Notes under the pieces: model-generated | What the model saw: the letters and a program-made list of their open reading frames with translations, nothing else | Told to the model about the DNA's origin: nothing | Database searches by the model: none | In this document: piece by piece, positions 36,167 through 44,062 of the stretch | Numbering within the stretch: position 1 is the first letter of the stretch | Layout: each line of letters begins with the position of its first letter | Assembly: GCF_000253255.1 (NCBI RefSeq) | Contig: NC_015580.1 | Location: forward strand, 3,485,001-3,549,000 | Reading direction: 5' to 3' | DNA length: 64,000 bases | Origin: Novosphingobium sp. PP1Y | Lineage (GTDB): Bacteria; Pseudomonadota; Alphaproteobacteria; Sphingomonadales; Sphingomonadaceae | Program-made: the position numbers and the translations under genes

Positions 36167-36514
36167 TCAGCCCAGCGCGCTTTCCCACTCGGGCTGCTTG
36201 AAACCGACGAGAATGCCACCGGAATGCTCGACGATGGGCCGCTTGATGCAGCTCGGATTGGCCGCCATGATGCGCACGGCCTTGGCCGCATCGAGATCGG
36301 CCTTGTCCTCTTCGGGCAGCTTGCGGAAGGTCGTGCCTGCGCGGTTCAGGACCTTTTCCCAACCGGCTTCTGCAACCCACTTCTCCAGCCTGGCGGCATC
36401 CGCACCTTCCTTCTTGTAGTCATGGAAGGCGTAGTCGAGCCCCTGCCCCTCCAGCCACTTGCGCGCTTTCTTGACGGTGTCGCAGTTGGGAATGCCGTAG
36501 AATTCGAGGCTCAA
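36167..36514 (-). CDS. ArsC/Spx-family thioredoxin-fold protein (YffB-like)
   Basis: A 115-residue protein with the ArsC-type opening LEFYGIPNCDTVKKARKWLE (Cys11) and later RKLPEEDKADLDAAKA and PSCIKRPIVEH. Only a single N-terminal cysteine is present (no C-x-x-C), as in YffB and arsenate reductase of the glutaredoxin-linked type. It may be a glutathione-dependent thiol reductase or an Spx-like regulator; no arsenic resistance genes accompany it, so arsenate reduction is unlikely. It starts 3 bp after the monooxygenase-fold gene stop, so the two are likely co-transcribed. Confidence 0.85.
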   Translation of the reverse strand: MSLEFYGIPNCDTVKKARKWLEGQGLDYAFHDYKKEGADAARLEKWVAEAGWEKVLNRAGTTFRKLPEEDKADLDAAKAVRIMAANPSCIKRPIVEHSGGILVGFKQPEWESALG

Positions 36515-36516
36515 TG

Positions 36517-36822
36517 TCAGCTCCTTTCAAAGCGGTGGATGCGCGGCGAATCGCACGCGAAGAGGGTATAGTCCCGATAGTAGTCGTCGCGGCCGCGGCC
36601 CTGGACGATGACATGCTCGGCCTGGCGGCCCCAGTCGCGGGCGCTGGCTTCGTCCTCCCATTCGGACAGCGCGATCACCTCGCCGTCTTCGCTGGCGTAG
36701 CTCTTGAACGAGAGGAAGCCCGGCTGGCTGCGGGCGAGCGCTTCCATCGCCTCGGCATCGCGGGAATAGGCCCGCGCATCGATGTCGGCGCGCTTGCGGT
36801 TGCGGAAGACGACGAGAAACAT
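36517..36822 (-). CDS. Antibiotic biosynthesis monooxygenase (ABM) fold protein
   Basis: A 101-residue ferredoxin-like dimeric-barrel protein. The pattern MFLVVFRNRKR, then a helix DAEAMEALARSQPGFLSFKS and EVIALSEWEDEASARDW, is typical of the ABM family, which includes heme-degrading IsdG-like and quinol monooxygenases as well as many stress-response proteins of unknown activity. It is first in a two-gene minus-strand unit with the ArsC-like gene and is divergent from aroC. Confidence 0.82.
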   Translation of the reverse strand: MFLVVFRNRKRADIDARAYSRDAEAMEALARSQPGFLSFKSYASEDGEVIALSEWEDEASARDWGRQAEHVIVQGRGRDDYYRDYTLFACDSPRIHRFERS

Positions 36823-36947
36823 CCTTGCCCCCTATCCCACTCGCCAACTTCGCGAAAGCTCGCAGGACGCAGTACAGGCATATGAGCAGGCCGCCAGACC
36901 CTGCGAAACGCTGGACAAACCGTACTTGTCGCGACAAAGCGCAACCC

Positions 36948-38030
36948 ATGAGCGTCAACACCTTCGGCCATATCCTGCGTTTCACCACCTGGGGCGAAAG
37001 CCACGGGCCCGCGATCGGCGCCGTCGTCGACGGGTGCCCTCCGGGCATCGAGATCGACGAAGCGCTCATCCAGCCCTTCCTCGATGCGCGCCGCCCCGGC
37101 CAGTCCAAGTTCACGACCCAGCGCCAGGAACCGGACCAGGTCCGCATCCTGTCCGGCGTGTTCGAGGCTCCCGACGGCGTGCGCCGCACCACCGGAACGC
37201 CGATCAGCCTGATGATCGAGAACGTCGACCAGCGCTCCAAGGACTATTCGGACGTCGCCAAGGCCTATCGCCCCGGCCATGCCGACTATGCCTACGACGC
37301 CAAGTACGGCTTTCGCGACTATCGTGGCGGCGGCCGCAGCTCCGCGCGCGAAACCGCAAGCCGCGTTGCAGCGGGAGCAGTCGCGCGGCTGGTCATCGAC
37401 GATGTCTCGATCCTGGGCTACGTCGCCGAGATCGGCGGCGATGCCATCGACATGGCGAATTTCGATCCCGCCGAGATCGGCCGCAATCCCTTCTTCTGCC
37501 CCGATCCCCAAGCGGTCCCTCGCTGGGAGAAGATCGTCGACGATGCCCGCAAGTCCGGCTCCTCGGTCGGTGCTGTGGTGGAATGCGTGGCCACCAATGT
37601 CCCTGCTGGCTGGGGCGCCCCGCTCTACGGCAAGCTCGATGCCGATCTCGCTGCGGCGATGATGGGCATCAATGCGGTCAAGGGCGTGGAAATCGGCGAC
37701 GGCTTCGCAGCCGCGCGCCTGACCGGCGAGCAGAACGCCGACCCGATGCGCCCCGGTGAACACGGCCCCGACTTCCTCGCCAACCACGCCGGCGGCATTG
37801 CCGGAGGCATCTCGACCGGCCAGCCGGTGACCGTGCGCGTCGCCTTCAAGCCGACCAGCTCGATCCTCACACCGCAACCGACGGTCACGCGCGAAGGCGA
37901 AGCTACCGAGCTGTTCACCAAGGGCCGCCACGACCCCTGCGTCGGCATTCGCGGCGTCCCGGTAGTCGAAGCGATGATGGCGCTGGTGCTGGCGGACCAC
38001 AAGCTCCTGCACCGGGGCCAGTGCGGCTGA
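36948..38030 (+). CDS. aroC: Chorismate synthase
   Basis: A 360-residue enzyme making chorismate from EPSP, the last shikimate step, with reduced FMN. Signatures are present: GHILRFTTWGESHGPAIGAVVDG at the start, RRPGQSKFTTQRQEPDQV, GTPISLMIEN, YRPGHADYAYDAKYG, the RGGGRSSARETASRVAAGA motif, and NHAGGIAGGISTGQPV towards the C-terminus. The ATG at 36948 gives the conserved MSVNTFGHILR; the frame is open further upstream, but that part shows no similarity. Chorismate also feeds ubiquinone synthesis. Confidence 0.97.
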   Translation: MSVNTFGHILRFTTWGESHGPAIGAVVDGCPPGIEIDEALIQPFLDARRPGQSKFTTQRQEPDQVRILSGVFEAPDGVRRTTGTPISLMIENVDQRSKDYSDVAKAYRPGHADYAYDAKYGFRDYRGGGRSSARETASRVAAGAVARLVIDDVSILGYVAEIGGDAIDMANFDPAEIGRNPFFCPDPQAVPRWEKIVDDARKSGSSVGAVVECVATNVPAGWGAPLYGKLDADLAAAMMGINAVKGVEIGDGFAAARLTGEQNADPMRPGEHGPDFLANHAGGIAGGISTGQPVTVRVAFKPTSSILTPQPTVTREGEATELFTKGRHDPCVGIRGVPVVEAMMALVLADHKLLHRGQCG

Positions 38031-38069
38031 ACGAGGCTGCTTCGGCGCCGCGCGAAAGTGCGGCGCGGT

Positions 38070-39026
38070 CTAGATCACGCGGTTCCTGACCAGCGTCTTT
38101 TCGATCGTCTTGCGCTCGACGGCAGGCATGCAGATCCCCTGGCTGGCTTCGAAAGCGGGGGGCACCCGGCTCATCGTGGATCGCCACTCAAGCTCCAGAC
38201 CGTGCTCCGAAGCGAATTGTTCGAACTGTGCCAGCACGTCCCGCGGCTCGGCGCAGAAGTCCACATAGTCGATTTCGTGGAAGCGGTTCCCCGACAGACT
38301 TTCCAGAGCTTCGCGCATGGCAATTTCGGTCATGGCGACCTGCTGGGCGACATACTCAACCGGGGGTAGATCGCCGAGATCCTCAAGCCCTCGCGGAATG
38401 ACGGAATAATGCCCGCGCGCGTTTCCGCAGCGTTCACGGCGCGCCTTGAGCAGCGATTGCGCCACATCCATCAGGTCGCGCCGGACGACGACGAAGAGCG
38501 CATCCGGGAAGATCGCCTCCAGCGCGGAAATCCGCAGGCTGTTGCAGGGGACCTTGGACAGGAAGGGCGCATCGAACTGTTCGCTCAGGCTTGCCACGGA
38601 GTTCACCAGCCAGCGCTCACGCTCCGGATCCACTTCCTCCGGCTCAACCGCCTCGTGCGTCTCGCTCGGGAAGGCGTGCTGCCAGAAGGCGATGCCCTCG
38701 CTCGGTCCGGACGGACCTGGCGTTCTGCCGACGTAGCTGGTGAATTCGGGCGGCACGCGCCAGGCATGCGCACGCAAGAGCCTGGAAACGCGCGCATTGC
38801 TGCGGGGGAAGCGCTCGGTGATGTTATTGATGTAGGCGAAGCGCCAGACCGTCGTCATTGCCTGGTAGACAACCGTGGTTCCGGATCGTGGCAGGCCAAC
38901 GATGAAGATGGGGGGATGCTGCGACCGGGCCGAGCGGACGGGCACGAATGGCGCGAGCGAGGCATCCAGCAGCCTGATGGCCGAACCGGCAGCCCCGCGC
39001 GCGAAACGCCCCAACCTGGCGCGCAT
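38070..39026 (-). CDS. PAPS-dependent sulfotransferase family protein
   Basis: A 318-residue sulfotransferase-fold protein. The 5'-phosphosulfate loop is FIVGLPRSGTTVVYQAM (about residues 40-56), and the 3'-phosphate region is ALEAIFPDALFVVVRRDLMDVAQSLL with the conserved R and S. A C-terminal helical part follows (FHEIDYVDFCAEPRDVLAQF). The ATG at 39026 has AGGAAC eight bases upstream. The acceptor could be a lipid or a carbohydrate; no partner genes are beside it. Confidence 0.85.
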   Translation of the reverse strand: MRARLGRFARGAAGSAIRLLDASLAPFVPVRSARSQHPPIFIVGLPRSGTTVVYQAMTTVWRFAYINNITERFPRSNARVSRLLRAHAWRVPPEFTSYVGRTPGPSGPSEGIAFWQHAFPSETHEAVEPEEVDPERERWLVNSVASLSEQFDAPFLSKVPCNSLRISALEAIFPDALFVVVRRDLMDVAQSLLKARRERCGNARGHYSVIPRGLEDLGDLPPVEYVAQQVAMTEIAMREALESLSGNRFHEIDYVDFCAEPRDVLAQFEQFASEHGLELEWRSTMSRVPPAFEASQGICMPAVERKTIEKTLVRNRVI

Positions 39027-39366
39027 GTTCAGTTCCTCATCCCCATTCACACCGCGACTCCGAAACCGCTTTTTTAATCTATAGTTACAGGGAACAGGAC
39101 CGGAGCACGGAGAGTCAATTACCCGTTCGGGATAGCGGATCGGTGCCGGACGCGGCGACAGGGTAACCCTTCCGGCATGATCGCAGCGGCCGTTTTCGAG
39201 GCCCGGGAAGCGCGGGGACACGCCTTATCGATGAAATCGGTCAACTTGACTGCGACTAATCGAGCAATCCGATCAAGCCAATCGAATCATCGCGCTACAA
39301 ATCGTCATGCGCAGCGCCTATCTCCCTCTCGTCCATTCAACACCCAATCTAGAGGGAAACACGACC
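39027..39366. other. Non-coding divergent region between sulfotransferase and ahpC
   Basis: This 340-bp stretch has no credible gene. The right half is AT-richer than its surroundings and holds the OxyR-type site described separately. The left half (39027-39200) probably contains the sulfotransferase promoter; its only remarkable sequence is a T-run at 39070-39074 next to an AT patch. An open frame crosses the left half in extension of the sulfotransferase but lacks a ribosome site. Confidence 0.5.
39259..39295. promoter_or_regulatory. Candidate OxyR-type operator upstream of ahpC
   Basis: Four tetranucleotide elements lie at exactly seven-base spacing: ATCG (39259), CGAT (39270), ATCG (39281) and GCGC (39292). 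The OxyR consensus has the same layout, ATAG-N7-CTAT-N7-ATAG-N7-CTAT. Three of the four elements here are the symmetric ATCG/CGAT type. The site ends 71 bp before the ahpC start codon, as expected for peroxide-inducible control. The spacing is read directly; OxyR binding is inferred. Confidence 0.5.
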
Positions 39367-39933
39367 ATGGGTATCATCGGTAGCACCATCAAGCCGTTCA
39401 AGAACACCGCATTCCAGGCGGGCAAGGACTTCTTCGACGTCACCGAAGCCGACATCGCGGGCAAGTGGGCCGTGTTCTTCTTCTATCCGGCCGACTTCAC
39501 CTTCGTCTGCCCGACCGAACTGGAAGACCTCGCCGATCAGTACGACGCGCTGAAGGGCATGGGCGTCGAAGTGTTCGGCGTCTCGACCGACACCCACTTC
39601 AGCCACAAGGCCTGGCACGACACCTCGGAAAAGATCGGCAAGTGCGGATACGCTTTCCTGGGTGACCAGAACCACGCGCTGACCAACAACTTCGGCGTCC
39701 TGCGCGAGGATTCGGGCCTTGCCGACCGCGCCACCTTCGTCGTCGACCCGGACGGCGTGATCCAGATCATGGAAATCACCTGCGAAGGCGTTGGCCGCAA
39801 CGCGTCGGAACTCGTCCGCAAGATCAAGGCCGCGCAGTACGTGCGTGCCCACCCCGGCCAGGTCTGCCCGGCCAAGTGGGAAGAAGGCAGCGAGACCCTC
39901 GCTCCCTCGCTCGACCTCGTCGGCAAGCTCTGA
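39367..39933 (+). CDS. ahpC: Alkyl hydroperoxide reductase, peroxiredoxin subunit C
   Basis: A 188-residue typical 2-Cys peroxiredoxin reducing hydrogen peroxide and organic hydroperoxides. The peroxidatic Cys48 is in FTFVCPTELEDLADQY and the resolving Cys167 is in GQVCPAKWEEG. The N-terminus MGIIGSTIKPF is close to the usual AhpC start, and AGAGGGAAAC-type ribosome site precedes the ATG at 39367. It is followed 137 bp later by ahpF, its reductase. Confidence 0.98.
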   Translation: MGIIGSTIKPFKNTAFQAGKDFFDVTEADIAGKWAVFFFYPADFTFVCPTELEDLADQYDALKGMGVEVFGVSTDTHFSHKAWHDTSEKIGKCGYAFLGDQNHALTNNFGVLREDSGLADRATFVVDPDGVIQIMEITCEGVGRNASELVRKIKAAQYVRAHPGQVCPAKWEEGSETLAPSLDLVGKL

Positions 39934-39958
39934 TTTCCTCCGGGTCGTACCGGAGAAC

Positions 39959-39976
39959 GGCGGCCTGAGGGCCGCC
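39959..39976 (+). repeat. Intercistronic hairpin between ahpC and ahpF
   Basis: GGCGGCC-TGAG-GGCCGCC (39959-39976) forms a 7-bp all-G/C stem with a four-base loop 26 bp after the ahpC stop. No T-run follows, so it probably lets part of the transcripts read into ahpF or stabilises the ahpC message, a common way to make more AhpC than AhpF. Confidence 0.45.
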
Positions 39977-40070
39977 TGAAGGACGCGGCTCGGGGCGGAT
40001 CCCTCCCCCCGAAAGCCCCGGGCCGCGGACCTTCGCAACCTCTCCCGACATTTTCACAGGACCCAACACG

Positions 40071-41669
40071 ATGCTTGATGAAAACCTGAAGCAACAGCTT
40101 TCGCAGTATCTCGGAATGCTGCGCGAACCGATCGAACTCGTTGCCTCGCTGAGCGACGACGCAAAGTCGGCCGAAACCCGCGACCTGCTGACCCAGATCG
40201 CCGCGCTCTCCGACAAGGTCACCGCCCATTTCGACGGCGACGACGCGCGCAAGCCCAGCTTCATCATCCGTCGTGCCTCGAACACCGAGGCATGGGTCCG
40301 CTTCGCCGGCGTTCCGCTCGGCCACGAATTCACGTCCCTGGTCCTCGCTCTGCTCTGGACCGGCGGCCACCCGCCCAAGGTATCGGACGAGGTCCTTGAC
40401 CAGATCCGCCAGCTTGAGGGCGACTTCGATTTCGAGATGTATTTCTCGCTCTCGTGCCACAACTGTCCGGATGTCGTTCAGGCGCTGACCCTGATGGCGC
40501 TCTACAACCCGCGCATCACCGCCACCCTGATCGAAGGCGGCGCGTTCAAGGACGAGGTCGAAGGCCGCGGCGTCCTCGCCGTGCCCGCCGTGTTCCTCAA
40601 CGGTGACATGTGGGGCTCGGGCAAGATGAGCATCGAGGAAATCCTCGGCAAGCTCGACAAGGGCGCCGACGCCAGGGCTGCGGCCAAGCTTGCCGACAAG
40701 AAGCCCTTCGAGGTGCTCGTCATCGGCGGCGGTCCTGCCGGCGCCTCGGCCGCGATCTACACCGCGCGCAAGGGCTTCAGCACCGGCATCGCCGCCGAGC
40801 GCATGGGCGGCCAGGTGATGGACACCATGGGCATCGAGAACTTCATCTCTGTTCCCTACACCGAAGGTCCCAAACTTGCCGCCGCGCTGGAACAGCACGT
40901 GGGCGAGTATGACATCGACACCATGAACCTGCTTCGTGCCGAGAAGCTGATCCCGGCCAGCGAAGCCGGCGGCTATCACGAAGTGCAGTTCTCGAACGGC
41001 GCATCGCTCAAGGCCCGTTCGCTGGTTCTCACCACCGGCGCGCGCTGGCGCAACCTGGGCGTGCCCGGCGAGGCCGAGTACCGCACCAAGGGCGTGGCCT
41101 ATTGCCCACACTGCGACGGCCCCCTGTTCAAGGGCAAGCGCGTGGCGGTGATCGGCGGCGGCAACTCGGGCGTCGAGGCGGCGATCGACCTGGCCAATAT
41201 CGTCGGCCACGTCACCCTGATCGAGTTCGACGCCAGGCTGCGCGCCGACCAGGTCCTGCAGGACAAGCTGCGTTCGATGAAGAACGTCGACATCCTCGTC
41301 TCCGCCCAGACCACCGAGGTCACCGGCGACGGCGAGAAGGTCAACGGCCTGACCTACAAGGATCGCGACAGCGGCGAGGAACACCACGTCGAGCTCGAAG
41401 GCGTCTTCGTGCAGATCGGACTGGTGCCCAACACCGAGTGGCTCAAGGACTCGGGTCTCGAGATGACCCGCTTCGGCGAGATCGCGATCGACGGCAAGGC
41501 GGCGACCAACCTGCCCGGCGTCTTTGCCGCAGGCGATGCCACCACGGTGCCCTACAAGCAGATCATCATCGCCATGGGCGAAGGATCGAAGGCGGCGCTC
41601 TCCGCATTCGACTACCTGATCCGCAACGAGGCACCCGAAGAGATCGCGCAGGCCGCCCAGGCCGCCTGA
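40071..41669 (+). CDS. ahpF: Alkyl hydroperoxide reductase, flavoprotein subunit F
   Basis: A 532-residue NADH-dependent disulfide reductase that regenerates AhpC. The N-terminal tandem thioredoxin-fold domain has CHNC (C129, C132). The FAD domain starts with EVLVIGGGPAGASAAIYTAR, the NADH domain has VAVIGGGNSGVEAAIDLANI, and the redox-active pair is Y-C-P-H-C (C345, C348). The C-terminal GVFAAGDATTVPYKQIIIAMGEG is the FAD-binding end. Length matches the family (about 520). It lies in an operon with ahpC and is closed by an intrinsic terminator. Confidence 0.98.
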   Translation: MLDENLKQQLSQYLGMLREPIELVASLSDDAKSAETRDLLTQIAALSDKVTAHFDGDDARKPSFIIRRASNTEAWVRFAGVPLGHEFTSLVLALLWTGGHPPKVSDEVLDQIRQLEGDFDFEMYFSLSCHNCPDVVQALTLMALYNPRITATLIEGGAFKDEVEGRGVLAVPAVFLNGDMWGSGKMSIEEILGKLDKGADARAAAKLADKKPFEVLVIGGGPAGASAAIYTARKGFSTGIAAERMGGQVMDTMGIENFISVPYTEGPKLAAALEQHVGEYDIDTMNLLRAEKLIPASEAGGYHEVQFSNGASLKARSLVLTTGARWRNLGVPGEAEYRTKGVAYCPHCDGPLFKGKRVAVIGGGNSGVEAAIDLANIVGHVTLIEFDARLRADQVLQDKLRSMKNVDILVSAQTTEVTGDGEKVNGLTYKDRDSGEEHHVELEGVFVQIGLVPNTEWLKDSGLEMTRFGEIAIDGKAATNLPGVFAAGDATTVPYKQIIIAMGEGSKAALSAFDYLIRNEAPEEIAQAAQAA

Positions 41670-41718
41670 TCGCGCAACAGCGGTGCCCGGATCATCCGGC
41701 GCACTCCACTGGATAACC

Positions 41719-41754
41719 GGAACGGGCGGGGATCGCAGGGTCCCCGCCCGTTCC
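41719..41754 (+). terminator. Terminator-like hairpin after ahpF
   Basis: A perfect 14-bp stem (41719-41732 with 41741-41754), mostly G/C, with an 8-nt loop lies 50 bp after the ahpF stop codon. The downstream bases TGCGTTCC are not a strong T-run, so termination may be partial. Confidence 0.65.
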
Positions 41755-41927
41755 TGCGTTCCGGCTTACATCCGGTGGAAGCGAAGGCTCGCCCGCCGGC
41801 CTGTGACTTGCAGGAAATGAGCATAGGGACCGGCGAAAAAAATGACGCTGAAATCGCGCAGGTCACATAAAAATAATGCAAACCGCTCCGGTTGAAAATT
41901 TCGCAATCTTCGTATATACTTCGCCAC

Positions 41928-42113
41928 ATGACCAACAATATATCGGACTTTCACCGCTTTACGTATAGAGAAGACAAATTCCATGAACTTCGCGACTATT
42001 GCGAAGACCATGGCATCTGGATTTGCCAGTCCCTGAGAAGATCTGGCCCGATGACTTACGCGCTCGCAAGAACTGACGCAGTCGCGTCGGATCTGCACAG
42101 TCGATTCGGATGA
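41928..42113 (+). CDS. Small hypothetical protein in a low-GC patch
   Basis: A possible 61-residue protein starting MTNNISDFHRFTYRED and ending SDLHSRFG. It is hydrophilic, with a mix of aromatic, acidic and basic residues (FHELRDYCEDHGIWICQSL). Third codon positions are markedly AT-richer than in the surrounding genes, and the whole 41.8-42.1 kb region stands out by composition. There is no strong ribosome site; an in-frame ATG at 41892 is also available. I recognise no family. The opposite strand also has a 110-residue open frame. It could be a recent arrival or chance; the amino-acid make-up looks protein-like. Confidence 0.45.
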   Translation: MTNNISDFHRFTYREDKFHELRDYCEDHGIWICQSLRRSGPMTYALARTDAVASDLHSRFG

Positions 42114-42135
42114 ATTTGACTGGACCCTTTCGGGT

Positions 42136-42714
42136 TCAGCGCCTTCTTTTCAACACCACGTAGATAGCCCCCTGCCCGCCATGGCGGCGATGCGCGCCGC
42201 GAATGGCGACGATGTCGGAGGCATGTTCACTGGCGGCCAACCAGTCATTGATCTTGGCCCTGATAGCCCCGCGCCGCTCACCGCGATCCATCGCGTCGAC
42301 CGGGCGGGGTTTTCCCGTCACCACCAGCACCACGCGCGCGCCCATGGCCTTGGCCTGTCCCAGCCCATGCATGAGGCGATGATAGGCGCTGTCGAGCGTG
42401 GAGCCGTGCAGGTCCAGACTGAAGTCGGGCACCAGCGTGCCCTTGGCAATGCGCTTCTCCCATGAACCGTCGAGGTGGAGCTGCGTCTCCCCCTTCGGTT
42501 TGGGCGGCAGAGGTTTCGGCGGGAGCGGCGGCGGCACCCGCCCCTTGATCTTCTTCGGCGGCGGCACTGGCGGAGACGAGATGCTGGGCCGTTCCGCAGG
42601 CGCGGGCGATGCGACCGGCAGCGGCTTACGCTTCTCCAGCGGCGTGACCGTGCGCGCGACGCGGGCCCACACTTCCGCCTCGTCGGGCGACAGCTTGCGG
42701 CTGGGACGCCTCAT
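42136..42714 (-). CDS. Smr-domain protein
   Basis: A 192-residue protein with a basic, proline-rich N-terminus (about 28-80) and a C-terminal Smr (MutS2-related) domain (about 95-190). The signature LDLHG (SLDLHGSTLDSAYHRLMHG) is followed by VVLVVTGKP and by the terminal HGGQGAIYVVLKR motif. Smr domains nick or bind nucleic acids; in stand-alone form they are linked to recombination control or RNA cleavage in ribosome rescue. The start overlaps the mltA stop by 4 bp (ATGA). Confidence 0.92.
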   Translation of the reverse strand: MRRPSRKLSPDEAEVWARVARTVTPLEKRKPLPVASPAPAERPSISSPPVPPPKKIKGRVPPPLPPKPLPPKPKGETQLHLDGSWEKRIAKGTLVPDFSLDLHGSTLDSAYHRLMHGLGQAKAMGARVVLVVTGKPRPVDAMDRGERRGAIRAKINDWLAASEHASDIVAIRGAHRRHGGQGAIYVVLKRRR

Positions 42715-43919
42715 TGCGCGCCAAGTCGCTTCAGCGTCCCCTTGGGCAGGAAGATCAGCGCACTGCCCCGGCCGCTCATGCCGCCAGCGGTGAGCCGGGC
42801 CTGCTCACCTGCCCCCCAGAACGTATCGAAGCGGTTGGCGCCCTTGATCGCGCCGCCGGTGTCCTGTGCAATCCAGAGCCCGCCTGCCTCGCGGCGATCA
42901 AGGTCCAGCCAGACCGGGGCACCGAGGGGCACGAAGCGCGGATCGGCAGCAACGGAGCTGAGCGGTCGTACAGGCACGTTCAGCGCGCCAAGCGGTCCGT
43001 CGCCCGTGAGCTCCCTGAAGAAGACCCAGGAGCGGTTCTCGCGCATGAGCGCTGCGCCCTCGGCCGGGTGATCGCGGATGTACTGGATGATGCCCTGCAT
43101 CGAGCCGGGATACCGCCCGGGCCCGGAACCGATCAGCCCGCGCTCGCGCATGAGGCCGCCGATACCGGTGTAAGGCCGGCCGTTCTGCCCGGCATAGCCG
43201 ATCCGCACCACCGATCCGTCCGGCGCACGCAGCCGTCCCGAACCCTGGACCTGCAGGAAGAACACTTCGACCGGGTCGGCCGCCCAGCCGATTTCCAGCC
43301 CGCGGCCCATGAGCGCACCCTGCTCGATCTCGGCGCGGTCGAAATAGGGCACGAAACGGCCGTCGCGATCGTACCGCCCCAGCGGCATGCGACCGTTCTC
43401 AAGCGGCTGCGCATCGCCGGGGTTCGCCCGCACCAGGTCCGTCGGCAGGCCGTAGATCGGCACATCGTAGCCGGGACGGCGAATGCGCGAGCCCGCGATC
43501 TCCGGTTCGTAGTATCCGGTCGCGAAGGCCGATCCGTCGCCGACGCGCGCGGCCTCGAAGAACGTGGTGAAGAATTGCGGCGCGGTCGCAGGCGCCCAGC
43601 TCGCCGCAGCGACGCAGGCCTGACGCCAGTCCTCTGGCCGGGTAAGCCCGCTGCCGTCGGCGCGCACCGTCACGCGCGGGCAGCTTTCGCGGAACGAGGC
43701 CAGCGCGGAAACCGAGTCGGACTGTCCGAGTCGCAAGGCGGCGATGGCGGGCCCCTGCCGCACGCCGAGGGCAAGCGCCGATTCGGCGGTCGGTAGCGCG
43801 ACAGGCGGCGTCACCGGTCCACTGACGCTGCCGCCCGGGATCAGTCGCACGCACGAGGCCAGCAGAAAGGCGAGCGAGAGAGCGGCGATCTTGCGCGCGG
43901 GAACGCCAGTGTTGCCCAA
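42711..43919 (-). CDS. mltA: Membrane-bound lytic murein transglycosylase A
   Basis: An outer-membrane lipoprotein of about 402 residues that cleaves peptidoglycan glycan strands to 1,6-anhydro products. A lipobox LLASC ends a 23-residue signal when the TTG at 43919 is used (AGAGGG ten bases upstream); an ATG at 43976 is an alternative. The MltA domain shows ATGYYEPEIAGS, PIYGLPTDLV, IGWAADPVEVFFLQVQGSGR, IGYAGQNGRPYTGIG and a 3D domain ending in VWLDLDRREAGGLWIAQDTGGAIKG with the catalytic Asp. The late DTFWGAGEQA motif is also present. Confidence 0.95.
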   Translation of the reverse strand: MGNTGVPARKIAALSLAFLLASCVRLIPGGSVSGPVTPPVALPTAESALALGVRQGPAIAALRLGQSDSVSALASFRESCPRVTVRADGSGLTRPEDWRQACVAAASWAPATAPQFFTTFFEAARVGDGSAFATGYYEPEIAGSRIRRPGYDVPIYGLPTDLVRANPGDAQPLENGRMPLGRYDRDGRFVPYFDRAEIEQGALMGRGLEIGWAADPVEVFFLQVQGSGRLRAPDGSVVRIGYAGQNGRPYTGIGGLMRERGLIGSGPGRYPGSMQGIIQYIRDHPAEGAALMRENRSWVFFRELTGDGPLGALNVPVRPLSSVAADPRFVPLGAPVWLDLDRREAGGLWIAQDTGGAIKGANRFDTFWGAGEQARLTAGGMSGRGSALIFLPKGTLKRLGAQ

Positions 43920-44062
43920 TGCGCACTTGCCCTCTGGCGCTCTACCTGCCGTTTGAAGTCCCTGCCCCAAGACCATGCTCCCAGACGGAACGGGGCCGGT
44001 AAACCGGCCCCGCGTAGTTCAGTTTCGAATGGTCATCATTCGAGCTGCCGCGATCCTGATTC

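Noticed and set aside
36167..36514. Arsenate resistance locus
   Set aside because: The ArsC-fold protein stands without arsR, arsB or acr3 genes; the YffB-like identity fits better.
39537..41387. 616-codon minus-strand frame opposite ahpC/ahpF
   Set aside because: It runs across two certain genes and their gap, with composition typical of an antisense shadow.
41766..42098. 110-codon minus-strand frame opposite the small low-GC ORF
   Set aside because: It has no ribosome site or recognisable domain, and part of it lies beyond the AT-rich patch. The plus-strand ORF is the better, though still uncertain, candidate.
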